Shown here piece by piece: positions 1 to 13,500 of a DNA stretch of 64,000 bases. Location of the stretch: assembly GCA_005281725.1 (NCBI GenBank), contig SSBO01000012.1, positions 2,338,194 through 2,402,193 of the forward strand, in the 5' to 3' direction. Each line of letters begins with the position of its first letter. Position 1 is the stretch's first letter. The position numbers and the translations under genes are program-made. The notes beneath the pieces were generated by a model. The model searched no databases, was not told the origin of the DNA, and saw only the letters and a program-made list of their open reading frames with translations. The stretch comes from Wuchereria bancrofti (lineage: Eukaryota; Nematoda; Chromadorea; Rhabditida; Onchocercidae).

Positions 1-82
1 ATTACTGTGAATTATTATTCAAAAAGAACCACTGTAAGGGTTCTTGCTGTAGTTTAAGTGCAGTTTCTAGTTCTTATTATAG

Positions 83-2780
83 ACGGGCTCTCAAGATTGT
101 GATGCCTTCTGCAGAAAAGTGGAGAAAGTCTGTCAGCAAATCAAGCTTCCCATACAGGTATCTCTTTAAGGTCTTTCAGCGGAATATAGAAATCAAATTT
201 CACGAACCGGTTTGCTTCATTTTCTGAATATTGTTTTTATTAACCTTGTAACGAAAAATATCCAGTGTTGGTATTAGGATAGTTTAATTTAATGCATATT
301 CTATAATCGTTAGAGTTAGAGAAGACTGATTTGTAGATATGGAACAGACTGGCCTAGGCATTGCCATGCACACACATGTTTCGCATGTTTACAGTTAGAG
401 AACTAAGTTGTTCTTTTTGCAATTTTTTTTTTTGACGAATTTAAACTTGCATTTTTATCTCGTACCCTTAATCAATCATTAAGACATACATCTTTCTGTT
501 TTCTTTCAGGGCATTTTTTTTTTAATGTACTTCATTTTACAGACATGAAAAGGGGAAAAGATAAGACGAAAACTACGAGCAGGGATTTAGAATTATTATC
601 AAATTTTCATCTGTAGTTTCGTTGATTTTGTTAACAGTTTTCTCAGTGTGCTTCACTTAGTGTTAGCGATTTACTTTTGAGCCGATTTCGTGCAGAATAT
701 TTCTTATGCATTAATCTGTTAAATGCCAATATGGAAACTACGGACATATTTCCTGTCACCTGTTCTAGTAATTAAAAAAGAAAAATGAATCATTATGACT
801 ATTTCTTCAATAACTCTCAACGCTGGAACTTTATACTGTGGGAATCATCATACTTCATAGTGCTGTTGAAAACATAATACAAAGTTATTGTTCAGTACAT
901 TTTGTTAAGGTATTTGTTTCTCTGGGAACATTGCATTACCGTAAGCCATATGTTGGTATGTGGAATTACTTTGAAAGCCATGGAAATGGCGGTATTTCAA
1001 TCAATCGGCAGTCATCATTTTATGTTGGTGACGCTGCAGGTCGAATACAAACGAATGTTCGTTTTTTTTCCTCGTTTATTTCTCCTAATTTCTTCATTAT
1101 TTGTATTGTTTATTTCTGGACTCATCATGTAAGTAACCATTTATTTCGTTACACAATGATCTATTCTGCTCAGTTTTCATCAAATAATATCAACTACTAA
1201 ACAACTTATGAATGGAAGTATTAAGTTGCATCCAATTCATTTGAAGATTCGAAAAAAAAAGGATCATTCAGCTGCTGATCGCTTATTTGCTTTGAATTTT
1301 GGTATTAACTTCTTCACACCAGAACAATATTTCTTGAAGCAGACAGAAGTTGAGGATTATATATTACCGTCTTTTTCACCATCATCTCTGTTGGATCAGA
1401 AAGTTAGCTTGTATGATCCAGGTTTGCCTTTTTTTTCCTGTATTGTTCCTTAATTGAAATATGTAAACGGCGATATTTCTTTGTTTAATGTAACAGGATC
1501 TATAACATGGATATTCTAATATAAAAAGGGTAAGAGTTATTTAACAGCACAAACAGCGGTGTTATTGATGTCTTGATAGTTTCATTATTATGTTATCCAT
1601 CCTTACACTTTCCTCTTTTCTTAACTGTAAGGTACTCTTATCTCTTATGTCTACTCTTATGTTGCTAAAGCCTAAACTTTTTGTTTTTTCCCAAAGTCAT
1701 AGAAATCCGGCCCTTTTGGAGACATAATTTCCCATACATCGTTTCAGAAAATACTCCAATACCAGGTAATGGTTTGGAAGTACTCATATTCGTTGGCTAT
1801 CCTGGGTGTGGTAAAAGTAGTCTTGCTCAAAAATTAGCTGTAGAACACGGATATGGTATAGTGAATCGAGACACATTGAAGACGTGGCAGAAATGTGTTG
1901 AGAATGCAAAAATTCTTTTGAAACGAAAGCAGAATGTTATTGTTGATAATACTAATGCTGACAGAGAATCGAGGTTTTATCTTGCTTATATTTATTTCCT
2001 TTCCTGACTTATCCTCCTCTGCCGTAGAGTTGCAAAATCATTATATATTATTGATGTAGAATTACTTTAAAACTGTAGAATTTTTGAGCTTAGCCTAAAT
2101 TAAAAGATTTTAGGAGCAGTTTGTTTCATTACATAAATTTTAAAACAATTTGCAACTCTCTAAACCTTATTTAAAATAGGATTATACTGTAACATATCTG
2201 TGTTACGTGCAATTACTGTTCTGTGCTACACTTTACATTGTTTTATTGTACGTCAGAAAACGATATATCAATCTTGCTAAATCATTTGGAGCTGGTTTGC
2301 GGTGCTTTTTGTTCAACTGTACATTAGAACAAGCAGCACATAATTGTAAGTATCGTGTCATTGTTGATGCTGACGAAAAACAAATTGAAATTGGCCGAAT
2401 GGTACTTAATGGTTACAAAAAAAAATTTGAGGTGTGCTTTCAATTCCTTGGCTATAAATTTTGATCAGTGAGGAGATATTTTGAACAGTTTACATCGCCT
2501 CCGCTTTGTATTTCTAAGAGACAAAAGTGTTCATTGACATGCTGAGATGCTGTGCTGTCTGAAAAGTGCTGATAAAGATGCACAGCGAAGTAGATTTTCA
2601 GCGCAAGTCAAAATAGAGGTTAATTCTATAATAATTGAAGTGCCAATCATTTTTGAATATTTGTTTGAGGAACCGAAATTATTGGAAGGATTCTCATCAA
2701 TCGTTAAAGTAAATTTCGTACCGGAATTTGATTGTCCTGAACACGAAGCGATATATCGGATGTATTTATGTGATTCCTGA
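83..2780 (+). CDS. PNKP: Polynucleotide kinase 3'-phosphatase, 5'-partial
   Basis: Repairs DNA break ends by removing 3'-phosphate and adding 5'-phosphate. Predicted exons are 83-157, 910-1056, 1247-1421, 1697-1973, 2257-2431 and 2670-2780, all phase-consistent; upstream exons lie outside the window. Exons 2-3 hold the end of the HAD phosphatase domain (RKPYVGMW, FYVGDAAGR, ADRLFALNFG, FFTPEQYFLK). Exon 4 starts the kinase domain with a P-loop (GYPGCGKSS) followed by NRDTLKTWQKC and VDNTNADRESR. The last exon has EEPKLLEGFSSIVKVNF, which aligns with the human carboxyl end (EAPTLAEGFSAILEI). The donor at 1057 (GTTCGT) is weak; it was chosen because phase and homology fit. The amino-terminal part, including any FHA domain, cannot be judged here. 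Identity is firm; the exact edge at 1056/1247 is less certain. Confidence 0.93.
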
Positions 2781-2909
2781 TACAGATATCGAAAATTTGT
2801 TTTTATGGTTTGTATTAAAGGTATCACCTCCTTTTTTGCCGTTTCTTACATGTTCAATCTTTGTAATTTTTTTTTTTTTTTTTGGAATATTATACACTTT
2901 GAAAGTTGA

Positions 2910-2915
2910 AATAAA
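2910..2915 (+). other. Poly(A) signal of PNKP
   Basis: A canonical AATAAA lies 130 bases after the PNKP stop codon, at a normal distance for a worm 3' UTR. A long T-run precedes it at about 2867-2883. Confidence 0.6.
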
Positions 2916-4009
2916 TTGAAATCGCTTTTTCTCACTGTGTACTGTCAAATGTTGATTTCAAATGAACAATGGTTATATTTTCACTCTCTTCTGATATCTT
3001 TATTATTTTCGCTAGTTGTGAAAATAAGTTTTTATCAGAATCTGACTATTGTGAGCATGGTAGAATACACCGGATTTGCGTAGCTGGAGACTGATAAACT
3101 ATTATATCCTGAATTTACATGATAGGCTTAGCATTCGGCGATGTACAGAGCTTTTTCGTAGTCACGAATTTCTCTGTTTACTGGGTGGAGCTTAGAAATT
3201 GCCCAGAAGAACGAATGCCGATGTCACTGCGCTATGGAAGCGGTGAAGCGGATGAACAGATGGAGAAGCGACCTAGCAGGAAGAATGGTTTCTGCGAGGG
3301 CTGCTTGTTGCTATGGATTGTCTTGCTTTGCACAGTAACCGAATGACCCGCCTGCAAGATGAAAAGTACATAAGCGCTGTTCATGGGCGTGTATACTATC
3401 GTTTTGTCATGGTTGGTCTGATCGACCACTTTCTATATCATTGGAACTTCCGATGTCTACAACTGATAACACATTCCTTCCCTCTTGACATCGAATTGAA
3501 GACTTCGCTAGCGGTTTTTGAGTTCCTTTTCTAAAACTGCAGAGGTGTTCTGACGTCAATGCGGAATGCTACTGACGCTGTAAAGATTTTGATAATTTTT
3601 GAGTGTGAGAATTGGCCAGTTACTGAAGTAAACTGTTTCTTCCAAAAATCGTGATGGGCCTTCTCATCATGGGATGGAAATAGTACCAAGTAGAAAGTAC
3701 AGTAAGACTTCTGAGAAGTGTCTAGAAAGTTCAAATAACACTGTCTTGTTTAGGCAACGAGTTCAGTTACCTTGTTCACTGATGAGTTGGCTAAAAGAAA
3801 TAAAATATCATCATTTAACGATTGGAATCATTATTGCAAGGAAGTTATGGAATTCCCCTATCAGGAATTTCTGGTTTCTATGGAGTTGGACTGCACAGCG
3901 CACAGCTCTAATGATAAATGTGTCGTGTATTTGGCGAGGACGTATGATTAATTTGTGGTTTGCGAGAACTGTGAGATTTTGATTAGAGATTTGAATTTAC
4001 TTTGTTACA
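2916..4009. other. Intergenic stretch without recognisable gene
   Basis: Short open frames occur on both strands (for example 3119-3346 and 3674-3982), but none has conserved motifs or exon-like borders. It separates PNKP from the transporter gene and probably holds the transporter promoter. Confidence 0.6.
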
Positions 4010-4010
4010 G
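4001..4010 (+). promoter_or_regulatory. Candidate trans-splice acceptor of the transporter gene
   Basis: The sequence TTTGTTACAG ends nine bases before the ATG at 4020. A strong 3' splice site this close to a start codon fits spliced-leader addition in nematodes. An untranslated 5' exon spliced in cis is the alternative. Confidence 0.55.
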
Positions 4011-4019
4011 ATAAGAAGG

Positions 4020-6484
4020 ATGTCATCTTGTGGTGATGATGGGAGACAAGACAGTAGAAGGATTTGGATCAGGAAATATGCTAGTGCAGAGAAAAAAGGT
4101 AGTTACTTGGACGTTTTTAAAAAAAGCTTATGGAAGCAGTTAATGTTTGGGTATCCAATAGCTTCTCGTGAAATGTTGTCTCAGGTGTTTTTTGCTATGT
4201 TTTTCCCAGCCGATTGTTGTATTTGTTTTCAGATACAGCAATAAAGTATGTGAGTTTAATAGTCCTTGTGATTCAAAACGCATCACAAGTACTAGTTATG
4301 CGGTACGTGCGAACGCGACCGCGTGAAATGTTCCTGTCGACAGTAGCAATTTTTTTCGCAGAAGTTGTCAAACTGATTATTTGCATCCTGTTCCTTACCA
4401 TCCAGGAAAAGAGTTTGATAAGGTTAACTGGATACTGTCATTACTATTTTGATGTCAGTAGGGATGGCATTTACTAGTTGCTTGCAAAAGTTTACCCACA
4501 AAAGTGGAATTCGCTATGAATTAAGTGAAAGGTGTGGAGTGATGCTGTAGAATGAGTGTATACTGTAAAGGGTGATAATTGAGATGCCCAGTAGTTTTCT
4601 CATTAATAGATTTCAATGTACTAACTTTTGGCGCCCATATTTAAGATGAATACCAGCTCTTCTTATAAATGCTGACAACATTTTCAAATTCCTTAAGGAT
4701 TAGCTATAATTGTATTCTGATACATCGATTGTTGTAAGTATCGTGATTCGTTTCCAGATGTTTAAAAGTAATGTATGTGGACATAATCAAGCAACCGGTT
4801 GATACTTTGAAAGTATGCGTGCCAGCTGTGATATATGTTATTCAAAACAATCTGCTTTATGTTGCTGTATCGAATTTACCTGCAGCAACTTATATGGTTT
4901 GTCTTTGAAGCATTCTATTCTAGATCAGTATTTTGATTGTTAAATATGACATTACAGCTTAACAGGATGTTAAAGACGTTGTTGCTGTTTGCGCTTTAAA
5001 AATGCTTATCTGGGATAGTTTTTTACTTTTAATTGTATTGTCCATGTCATGAAGACTGTGATGGGAGTAGCTTCTGCTGAGTTTAACGGTTGGCATTTAG
5101 TCCTATTTCTTTTTTTTTAGGTAACTTATCAGCTTAAGATTCTTACAACAGCACTTTTCACTGTAACCATCCTTCGAAGACGTCTTTCACTGCTGCAATG
5201 GCTGGCACTCGTTTTGCTTTTTGGAGGAATCGCATTGGTTCAGTTGGTAAATTTTCTGTCTTTTTTTTTTCTGTCATTTCTGGCTCCCAAGCTGTTTTTG
5301 GTCTTTATTTGGTTATAAACATATTATGCGGTTAGAGAGAAATAAAAAATTACAAAGTTAAATACTTCAGCTTACACCATTTAATGAATATACTTAAATT
5401 TATATACTCAAATTTCAGCTTTTTTTGTAAATGTTGTATTTCTTTAGGTCTGTTTGATTGTAATAAAATCAAAAACAATTTTTTAAAGGATGATCAAAGA
5501 GCCAGTATGAAGGTAATTAAAGAAAACCTAACATCGATTCGAGACGACAGCTCCAAAAGTGCAAAGTCGGAAACACCTTACAAACATATTGTAGAACAAA
5601 ATCCTATCAATGGTTTCGCTGCTGTTTTAGTCGCTTGTATTTTATCAGGTAAGCAAATTGGAATGCAAAACCCGTTGATGTTATAGCGGAATATTCCTGA
5701 AAATTTTTTGTTGAGATGCTGAGATGTCATTAATTACTAATCTTGTCAAAATTACTGATTTGACTTTGTTTTTTTTAGTTTTTTTGTTTTCTTAATTTTC
5801 AAACTCTAACTGTCGAATTTGCTTGAATCTTTGCAGGATTTTCCGGTATATATTTAGAGAAAATATTGAAGGACTCGGATGTGTCAGTATGGATACGAAA
5901 TGTGCAACTTGCGATTATCTCACTTCCAGTCGCTTTGGCCAATGTTTTCGTAGGTTTCCATTTTCTTAGTTTTCCAACTTTACTAAAAATATAGGAGAAT
6001 TTTATTTTCTTATTAGTTGTGTTGAAATAAGTGACAGTGAAGTAGTGCGTAGCAGCACTTCCTTTATGCGCAATTTGTTAGAAACTCCAATTTCTGTTCT
6101 ATATTTTTTTCAACCTATTTTTGACATTTTTAGATACAAGATAGCAGGAGAGTGCTAGAACAGGGTATGTTGGTTGGTTTTGATGTTGTGGTTTGGTGTC
6201 TGATTATGTTGTCGTCGATCGGTGGTATTACTGTTGCTGTTGTCATAAAATACGCCGATAATATTCTGAAGGCATTTGCTGCATCTATTGCCATCATTGT
6301 AGCTTGCATTGCATCTGCATTACTTTTTCAGTTCCGTCCAGCTGTTCTGTTTCTTGTTGGTACTGTATTTGTCATTGGAGCTATTTTCATGTATAGTTTG
6401 TTTCCTTATAAGAAGAAATATCAACAAACTCCGACTGAGCCTCCACATGCAGATCAACAAAAAGAAGAAACAGTAACTGTTTGA
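4020..6484 (+). CDS. Nucleotide-sugar transporter, SLC35A (UDP-galactose/UDP-GlcNAc type)
   Basis: Golgi multi-pass antiporter that imports nucleotide sugars for glycosylation. Exons are 4020-4098, 4233-4422, 4758-4896, 5121-5246, 5489-5648, 5837-5949 and 6134-6484, giving about 385 residues with every phase matching. Family landmarks in order are [75 protein letters not shown] and [15 protein letters not shown]. The carboxyl tail is hydrophilic ([17 protein letters not shown]). A charged loop of about 35 residues (around 180-215) follows the VQL segment, where family members also vary. The closest named relatives are human SLC35A2/A3 and worm SRF-3. Family is certain; the exact substrate cannot be read from sequence. 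Confidence 0.93.
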
Positions 6485-9400
6485 TACACTGGATGATTGC
6501 TGAATACTATTCGAGTTTTTTTTTCGCTCCTTTAGAATTTCTTATTTTATCTATCGCTGTCAGAGAGTGCAATATGAAGCATTGCTTCTAAGCTTCTTAT
6601 AACAAAAACTTTTTCGTAATGTTTGGAGTAATCCTGGCATAGGAAACTGAGTACAGATTTTTATATGTTGTTGAGCTTTTATTCTTCTTTACTTTCTATC
6701 GTTGTTATTTTCATGTTATTTATATGTGTACTCCCTTCTTCGTAGATTATAAGTTTACTCTATTCAAATATAGGAATGAATTCATAGGTCCATTAGAAAA
6801 AGCATTGCTGACACTGTCTTTGAATTTTAACTCTCTGCCAAGTTTATCTTCACAGTTTCTCGAATTTTTGACCCGAGGTTTGTTGGTTTGATTTTTAATA
6901 GGCGTCTTATTTTTTTTGGAGCTATTTCTGTTTTAATATGTCTGTTGTTATAGCCTAATTTTCTTTATGTTTTCCGGTACTGACATAGGTATGTAATCGA
7001 GACGTTTTTATTCAAAAGCTTGTTGGCTTCGTAAAATATCCAGTATATGTACCAGTTTTAATTTATTTTAAGTCCACATATTTCTGCGGCTTCATTTGCC
7101 TTTTTGTTGTTGAACGTTATATGATGTTAAAAGGAAAAGAAATTGCAAAGGTTTTCGGTCGCGTAAATTATTTCCTTCTCTTTTTTTTTCAATTTGTTAT
7201 TTGTTCCTTCACATGTTTGAAAACTTCTCTACTTTGTGAACAGTTTGGTATCTTTGAATCTTTCTGCATAATAGTTGTTTCAGAAGAATACTTTGTATGG
7301 TTTTTATTCTAAGATATCTGTACGTTAGTCACCTAATAACCGTTGATTCTGTTTGTAATGATAATTGATTAATATTCTTAAAATTGGTTTCAATGTTGAG
7401 ACCGGTGTTGAAGTAATACGGGATAATTGACTTCCTGTCGTTGTTTTGATTTAAATGTTGCATTTAATAAAGGCATTTACCATAACTGAAATGAAGAACA
7501 TTTATACATAGGAAGTAAGTGTTGCATGGAATCACAGGCTAAAATTTTTGGTGATCGCTCGTGTGAGATGCGCTACAGTAGTTTGGTTTCGAACGGAACA
7601 TTTCTCCCTGATATCAGTTAAAGAAGTACTTCTATGAGAGCAGATCACCAAGTGGTTACTATTTGTTCGTGTAGGTTTATGGATTCGGGTTTTCAAAGTA
7701 TGGGTGTTGTAATCAAACTCTAAAATGGATAGGTCGCGGAATTGTTGCAGGATTTAGAATTTTTTACTAATTTCACGAGGGGATTAAGGCGCTGGAAACT
7801 TCTCTGCAGTGGACCAGGCTTGCCTTGTTTTATTTCTAGGATAGTGTGACACTCGTTATTTTGCAAAGAAAAAAAATATCGAAATATTACATCGGAATTA
7901 GTTGAAAGCATGTGAGAGTAGGTAATGCAAACCCATGGCCTCCTATTTCACTTTTGTATGGTACAGTTTTTCTCGTTAATTTTTTGAAGTTCTATGTACA
8001 GATGATTTTCATCTAGTTCCCTCATTTTTTGTCCAACGATTTATATTACATATTCATTTAAAGGTCAATTGTTCTTGATTGTGCGAGGAAGAAAGGAAAA
8101 TTATTTTCAGCATCAGTTTTTTGAAGGCGTGAAGTATCGCAAATATCAATTGATGATTGAATACCTTGCATATTCGAAATCCATCCCGTTCCTCTTGTCG
8201 ATTTCTTTTATACCTGTTTAGATATAATTAATGAGTATTTATGCATTAAAGAGAACTTTTTGGAGTAAATCCATGCCGCAACTCATAGGATGCAGTATGA
8301 AGAGTTGTTGATAAGTAATCTGTAGTGTACATATTAATCTCGGAATTAGTATATAAAAGAACAGTACAAAACTTTGGGTCCGGTTGTACTATGAACAAAA
8401 TAAAAAATAGAAATAAATCCTGCTGAACTGCCGAACTATTATTGATTGGCAATGTTCCGTTTTTTTTTTCTTATTTTACGCGGAAACACTGTAGCTATTA
8501 ACTGATTTAAGGTTATGGGAAATTATATTTCCTTGGCGTTTACCACGAATTAACAAAAAAAAAAATCCAACTTTTTGAAAAACTAGTAAATAAATTCATT
8601 AATTGATGAAAATACATTCACAGCAGTATCCTTTTGAGCCAACATCACTGAGATCATGCAAAGAATTTGCGAATAAGAGGCATTCTGTATTTTAATTTGT
8701 GACACTGATATATCAAAGCTACATTGCTCAACCTTACTACCGATATTGTCAGTGAGAGCTAGCATGAAGCCAAAAATCTTCGCAGTAAATTTTTCACTAC
8801 TTCAAAAAGTAGTGTTTCCTTAAAAAATTCAAAATAATATATCACAGTTATGCAGCAAATATCACATTCGTCTTAGGTTATGGTTTGCAGGAAATAAACA
8901 GAAAATTTTACATTGGAATTTGAAAATTTTCAAAGTATTCAAAGATACTGCAAACCCTTTCATACTATACATCATGACTACTTTCAGAAGCAGTTAGTTA
9001 ATAACTTCGGTAGCCATTTCAATCAAGGATAAGTTTTCACTGCCTTATTAATATAACCATCCACAACCTTTAGAAATATAATCCTTAACTATTGCCATTC
9101 CAAAGTTACCTGGCCTCCCATGATTACATGACAAGAGTAGCAAGTCAACCAACTGTTCGACACTTTCAAATGTCCTTAATTAACTTATTATATCGTATTC
9201 TTTTGGCTTGATGAAGTTTCTGAAATATTTATTCTACAACAGTTATTGATAATGCCTGATCTTTATTATCCTTAAATCGCTATAAGGATGGATTTTGGAA
9301 AAAGCAACGAAAAATATATAAGTAAGAGACAGCATTAGTTAGTTTAAGCAATTAGCTGTTTATAGCTAACTGTTAAATATGTTTAAGAACATCGTTTTAT

Positions 9401-10540
9401 TAACATTTTTTTTTACCTTCTGTGTTCTTCAGCCTATGCTTTTTAATACATTTCATTTACCGTACATACTAATCTTGCAATTGTTCATCCTACCTGCTTG
9501 TATTACAACTCTATCCTATTACAGTTATCACCAGATAGTCCTATTGAAGCAGATTTCATTTTTTGGACAATTGTTTCTGGAAGAATTGTAAACAATCACA
9601 AACAAAGTGCTCATTGCAGGAACTTATGACTTTCAGAACAAATATTTTAAAATAAAAGTATATTCTTAACAAATGTAATTTAAGGATCATTTTTTCTACT
9701 ATATAGAAGTGTTGCCATAAGAATAAATGAAAATTGAAACATTTTTCAATTTCACAAGAGTGAAAATAATAATTATTGGTGGTACTGTCGGAAATCGGAC
9801 GATAGAAATTTGTGGAATAGCGGAATCCGCGGGAAAAGAAATATCATTAGGAAAACTTCGGATGATTACCATAGAATTACCACAGTTGAAGGTGTTGGAG
9901 GGAGTGAAGTACTAATAAGAACCTGCTTACATAAATTATCTATCACCTCAGGAAAAATTCAAATTGCCGCGAATTTTGAGTGAAGTTCCGGAACATTCTT
10001 GCGCAGCGAACACTGTATACAGTATGATTTTAGGCTAGCAACTGGCCTAAAAATTGGTTGGTGGAAGCTTTTCTTTTAATCTGGAGTTTTGCGTTGCTAG
10101 TGTGTGGTTGGTTCGGTCTTTTTCTCTCTAGGTTCATCGAGAATTTTATGCAGTGGTTGAAGTACAGGGCCGTTTCGCGTCGTTTAAATTACGTCGCAGT
10201 ATAAATAGGGAATATTTTTCCGAAAGATCCCTGGAATAGTGTTTAAAAAAAAAAAACAAGGATTTCAAAAAATAACCTAAATTTCCGAGATTGTCCTTTT
10301 GTATAAAAATTACAAATTTTGGAGGTCCCTTTTCTCGCTACTGTCTTTTATTTCTGCAAGACTCATCAATTCCTACTAACCCTGAAGAGATGAAGTGGTG
10401 AAAGACGTGCTCTGGGGAGGAATTGAGAAGTGGTGTTTTTTTTACAGACATTTCAATTACTAAATAACTAGCTAATGTAAGTTGGAAAAACAGATGGAAA
10501 TCTTTGAGTTATATCAATTTGAAATTTTAGTGGTCGTAGT
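6485..10540. other. 4-kb AT-rich stretch without supportable gene
   Basis: The first part is probably 3' UTR of the transporter. The rest has only short frames on both strands (for example 9379-9591 and 9727-9915) with no recognisable domain and no consistent splice chain. I see no tRNA-like box B motif, no mobile-element ends and no obvious repeat. Confidence 0.55.
7466..7471 (+). other. Possible poly(A) signal of the transporter gene
   Basis: The first clear AATAAA I find after the stop is almost 1 kb downstream. Either the 3' UTR is long or a variant signal nearer the stop is used. Confidence 0.25.
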
Positions 10541-10550
10541 ACTGGATTAT

Positions 10551-10556
10551 TTCAAG
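10551..10556 (+). promoter_or_regulatory. Candidate trans-splice acceptor of the Tudor gene
   Basis: TTCAAG ends one base before the ATG at 10558, after a T-rich stretch. This is typical of a trans-spliced nematode start with almost no 5' UTR. Confidence 0.45.
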
Positions 10557-10557
10557 T

Positions 10558-13500
10558 ATGTCTGGTTGGGAACATATTCACACAAGTACTTTTTTCATTT
10601 CCCCGAGAGGTACCGATTACTCTGCGATCTTCCATCTAATTCTTTCAGAGAAGAGGTTAAAAATGGTTGTTTTGTCTTTGCCAATGGTCTCAGATTTCGA
10701 GGGTGAAATCAGTCATGTCGTCGCGACTGGAAATGAAGCGATGATTTACGTTAAGCCATTTGGTTGGTGGGGAGAGTGGGAAGAAATTAATGCTGTGCTC
10801 CAGAGTTTAGCACATTCCTTAGAGAAAATCACATCTCTCACAGCTGTGAAATCCGGTAATTATTAACTTTCATTTAGACACATTAGGTCCAGAAAAAGAT
10901 TCACAAAGAAGAAGGAAAACTTTACGTTTTTCTAACTTCTGTATGCATTTTGCAACTGCTCTGAGTGAGATCAGGTCGTAGTAACCGCTTGGGAAGTGTT
11001 AAAATAATGCAATCTTAGAAGCATGAAGTAATACAAACATTCAAATTTTTAGGTGAAGTTTACGTCGTAAAGGTGAAGGACTCGTTTGAAAGGTCATACA
11101 TCATTCGACGACCATTGCCTGATGTATTTTCGGTAGTCCCTACTTGTCAGAGTCTTAGAAAAGAAAAAATGATTAAATTTACGTTTTTATCTCTGACAAA
11201 GAAATCTGATAAATTAAAAAATGACATGTGGTAACATTGCAGATTTATCTTATTGATAAAGGCAAGCAATGTGAAGTAGAGTTTGGTGATATTTACGAAT
11301 TTCCACCAGTGTTGTTGGGATTCGGGATGTTCAGTTGTATTTGCCCTGTTCTGATGTCATCTGTGGAACAAATAAATATTTACAAGAGTTTTGTTGGGTA
11401 TAAATGCAAATGCGCTGTGGGTAAGTTTGGACAAGATCAGCAACAGAAAAAATGACACATGGTTTTACTGTGCACGGTATTACAGTAGGATGTTGTAATA
11501 GACACGTTTGAACTTTTCTAAAGCTGGGAATTTTCTAGACGCTGTATCGAAATCCGTAGAGGTAATTGGATTTGTTCGTGGTCGATTATTGATAGAGATT
11601 GAAGGGCGTTATAAGGATCTCCGCGATATTGTTTTTGGAAAAATAGCAAATCGTCCTGGCTGTAGTGGTGTGATAGGTGTGTTGTAAAAAAGTCTTTCTG
11701 TTTGATTTGCAAACTTTTGCGTTCAAATTATTAAAAGCAAAAAAAATACTTTAAAATTGTTCTGGAAATTCAATATCATCAGGTTTTCCTTAATGTTTCT
11801 GGGTTGTTGACGACTTGGTACTGACTCCATGAGATAGAAGCAAGATTACTTCCATGATGTTTCGTCTATTCCTTTATCTCTTTGTTTTCCTTGCACAATT
11901 TAGTGAATTTAATTCCAATCTATTTTAAAGACAAATTTCTGGAAACAAATACCAATCCACGACTATTGTTCCCAGACATAAAAGATGTGACAAATGCTCC
12001 AATTCTCTATTAACTTTCATTTGTCTTTTAAAAAAGACTTCAGGAAATTTTTTTATTCATAATAACATTCTCTAAATAATAGTTTTTTTAGCTGTTCGCA
12101 CGGGCACAGAATTCGTCATGGAATTTGATAACACTAAAGTATTTTTTTAATCTCATCTCAATCCTAACAAAATATAAAGAATTCAGCAGAAATCTTATGA
12201 TCATTATGTTTTGCAATCCGAAATTCACTTCTATTTTTAACAGCTACTATCTGACCTTCCAAAATTATTCAATCCGCAATATTACTATTATTCCGTAGTT
12301 TATCGGAACATGATTTTGAAGATTCTATTTAATCAGACAGCGTTCAAACATTATGTACCTGAAATGCTACCAGTGACAGTAGCTGTTCGATTTGACAAAA
12401 GTGACCGCATGATGAACAGTTTTTGGGTTGTCAGTAAAAAAATTTTCTCAGCTGCTGAAAGGGTAAGTTTTAAAATGTTCCTCTATCCCGGAGAAAGGAT
12501 TCGTAATTTCGCTGTGAGAAACAGATATCATAAGGAAACAATCTGTTTCAATTTATTGAACATTGAAACTTATTTATTGAATCGTTTTTGTTTAACACAC
12601 AAGTGGGGAAGTGTTAAAATCCATTTTTTTCAACGGTATATTACTTTGCGCCCCACTTGTATGTTACTCGAAGCGTTACTAACTGTGATTACTTTTATTA
12701 CTGCTTCTCAAATCATAAAATGATTTTAGGTACTAAAGGAAGCATGGAATAAAATATCACGTTACCCGCCTATAAGTCTCAGAGTTCAGGATATCCACGT
12801 ACGACAGATACCCTGTATTGCACGTGCTAGGGCTGACACTGCTAACAAAGCACTTTATCGTGCTATTCCAACGCAGTACGATCCTCGCACGAAAAAGTAT
12901 CCTTACGATATGCTGCAGATGACTGTTTGGAATAAGAGAATTTGAACTGATATTAATATGTGTAATCGGTTATCTGTAAGAAATAGTTTTCTTCAGAGTC
13001 GCAATTTTTTTGGTGGATTACGGCTGGTTCAAGTGGGTGTTAACTAATGATGTTTTTGACATTTCCACTATGGATAAGGTCAGTACTTTTTTCTTGAGTC
13101 GAGCCAGCTGATGTAAATGAATAAGTTGATTTATTATGGTTCCATTATATAGGTCGTTAGATCGTTGAATATCTTCCAGTTTCAGATATTTCTCTTTTAC
13201 TAATAGTCTCGATTATTACAGTCTGACCCGATCAGAAATTTGCCAGTAGCAATGATACATTGTCGCGAAGACACAACAAGCCCTGTTCACGCCAAGGTTG
13301 GTTATTGTTAGATATTTTTAGTTTTTGCTGTTACATGCTTTCTATTTTACTCTTTCTCACATTTCTTATATATAATATTATTCAATGAAGATTATAATGC
13401 TTTTTCAAGCGACTAGTGCACTTTATTTGCAGGACCTCTTTAAGGGAGCAGATTGTGAAATAATTATCAAGGGAAATGCCATGAATACAGACATGTATAC

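Noticed and set aside
3119..3982. Several plus and minus open frames between PNKP and the transporter
   Set aside because: Short, overlapping on both strands and without domain or splice support.
9727..9915. 62-codon plus-strand open frame upstream of the Tudor gene
   Set aside because: No recognisable motif, no splice partner in phase with the Tudor gene and no conserved neighbours; likely chance.
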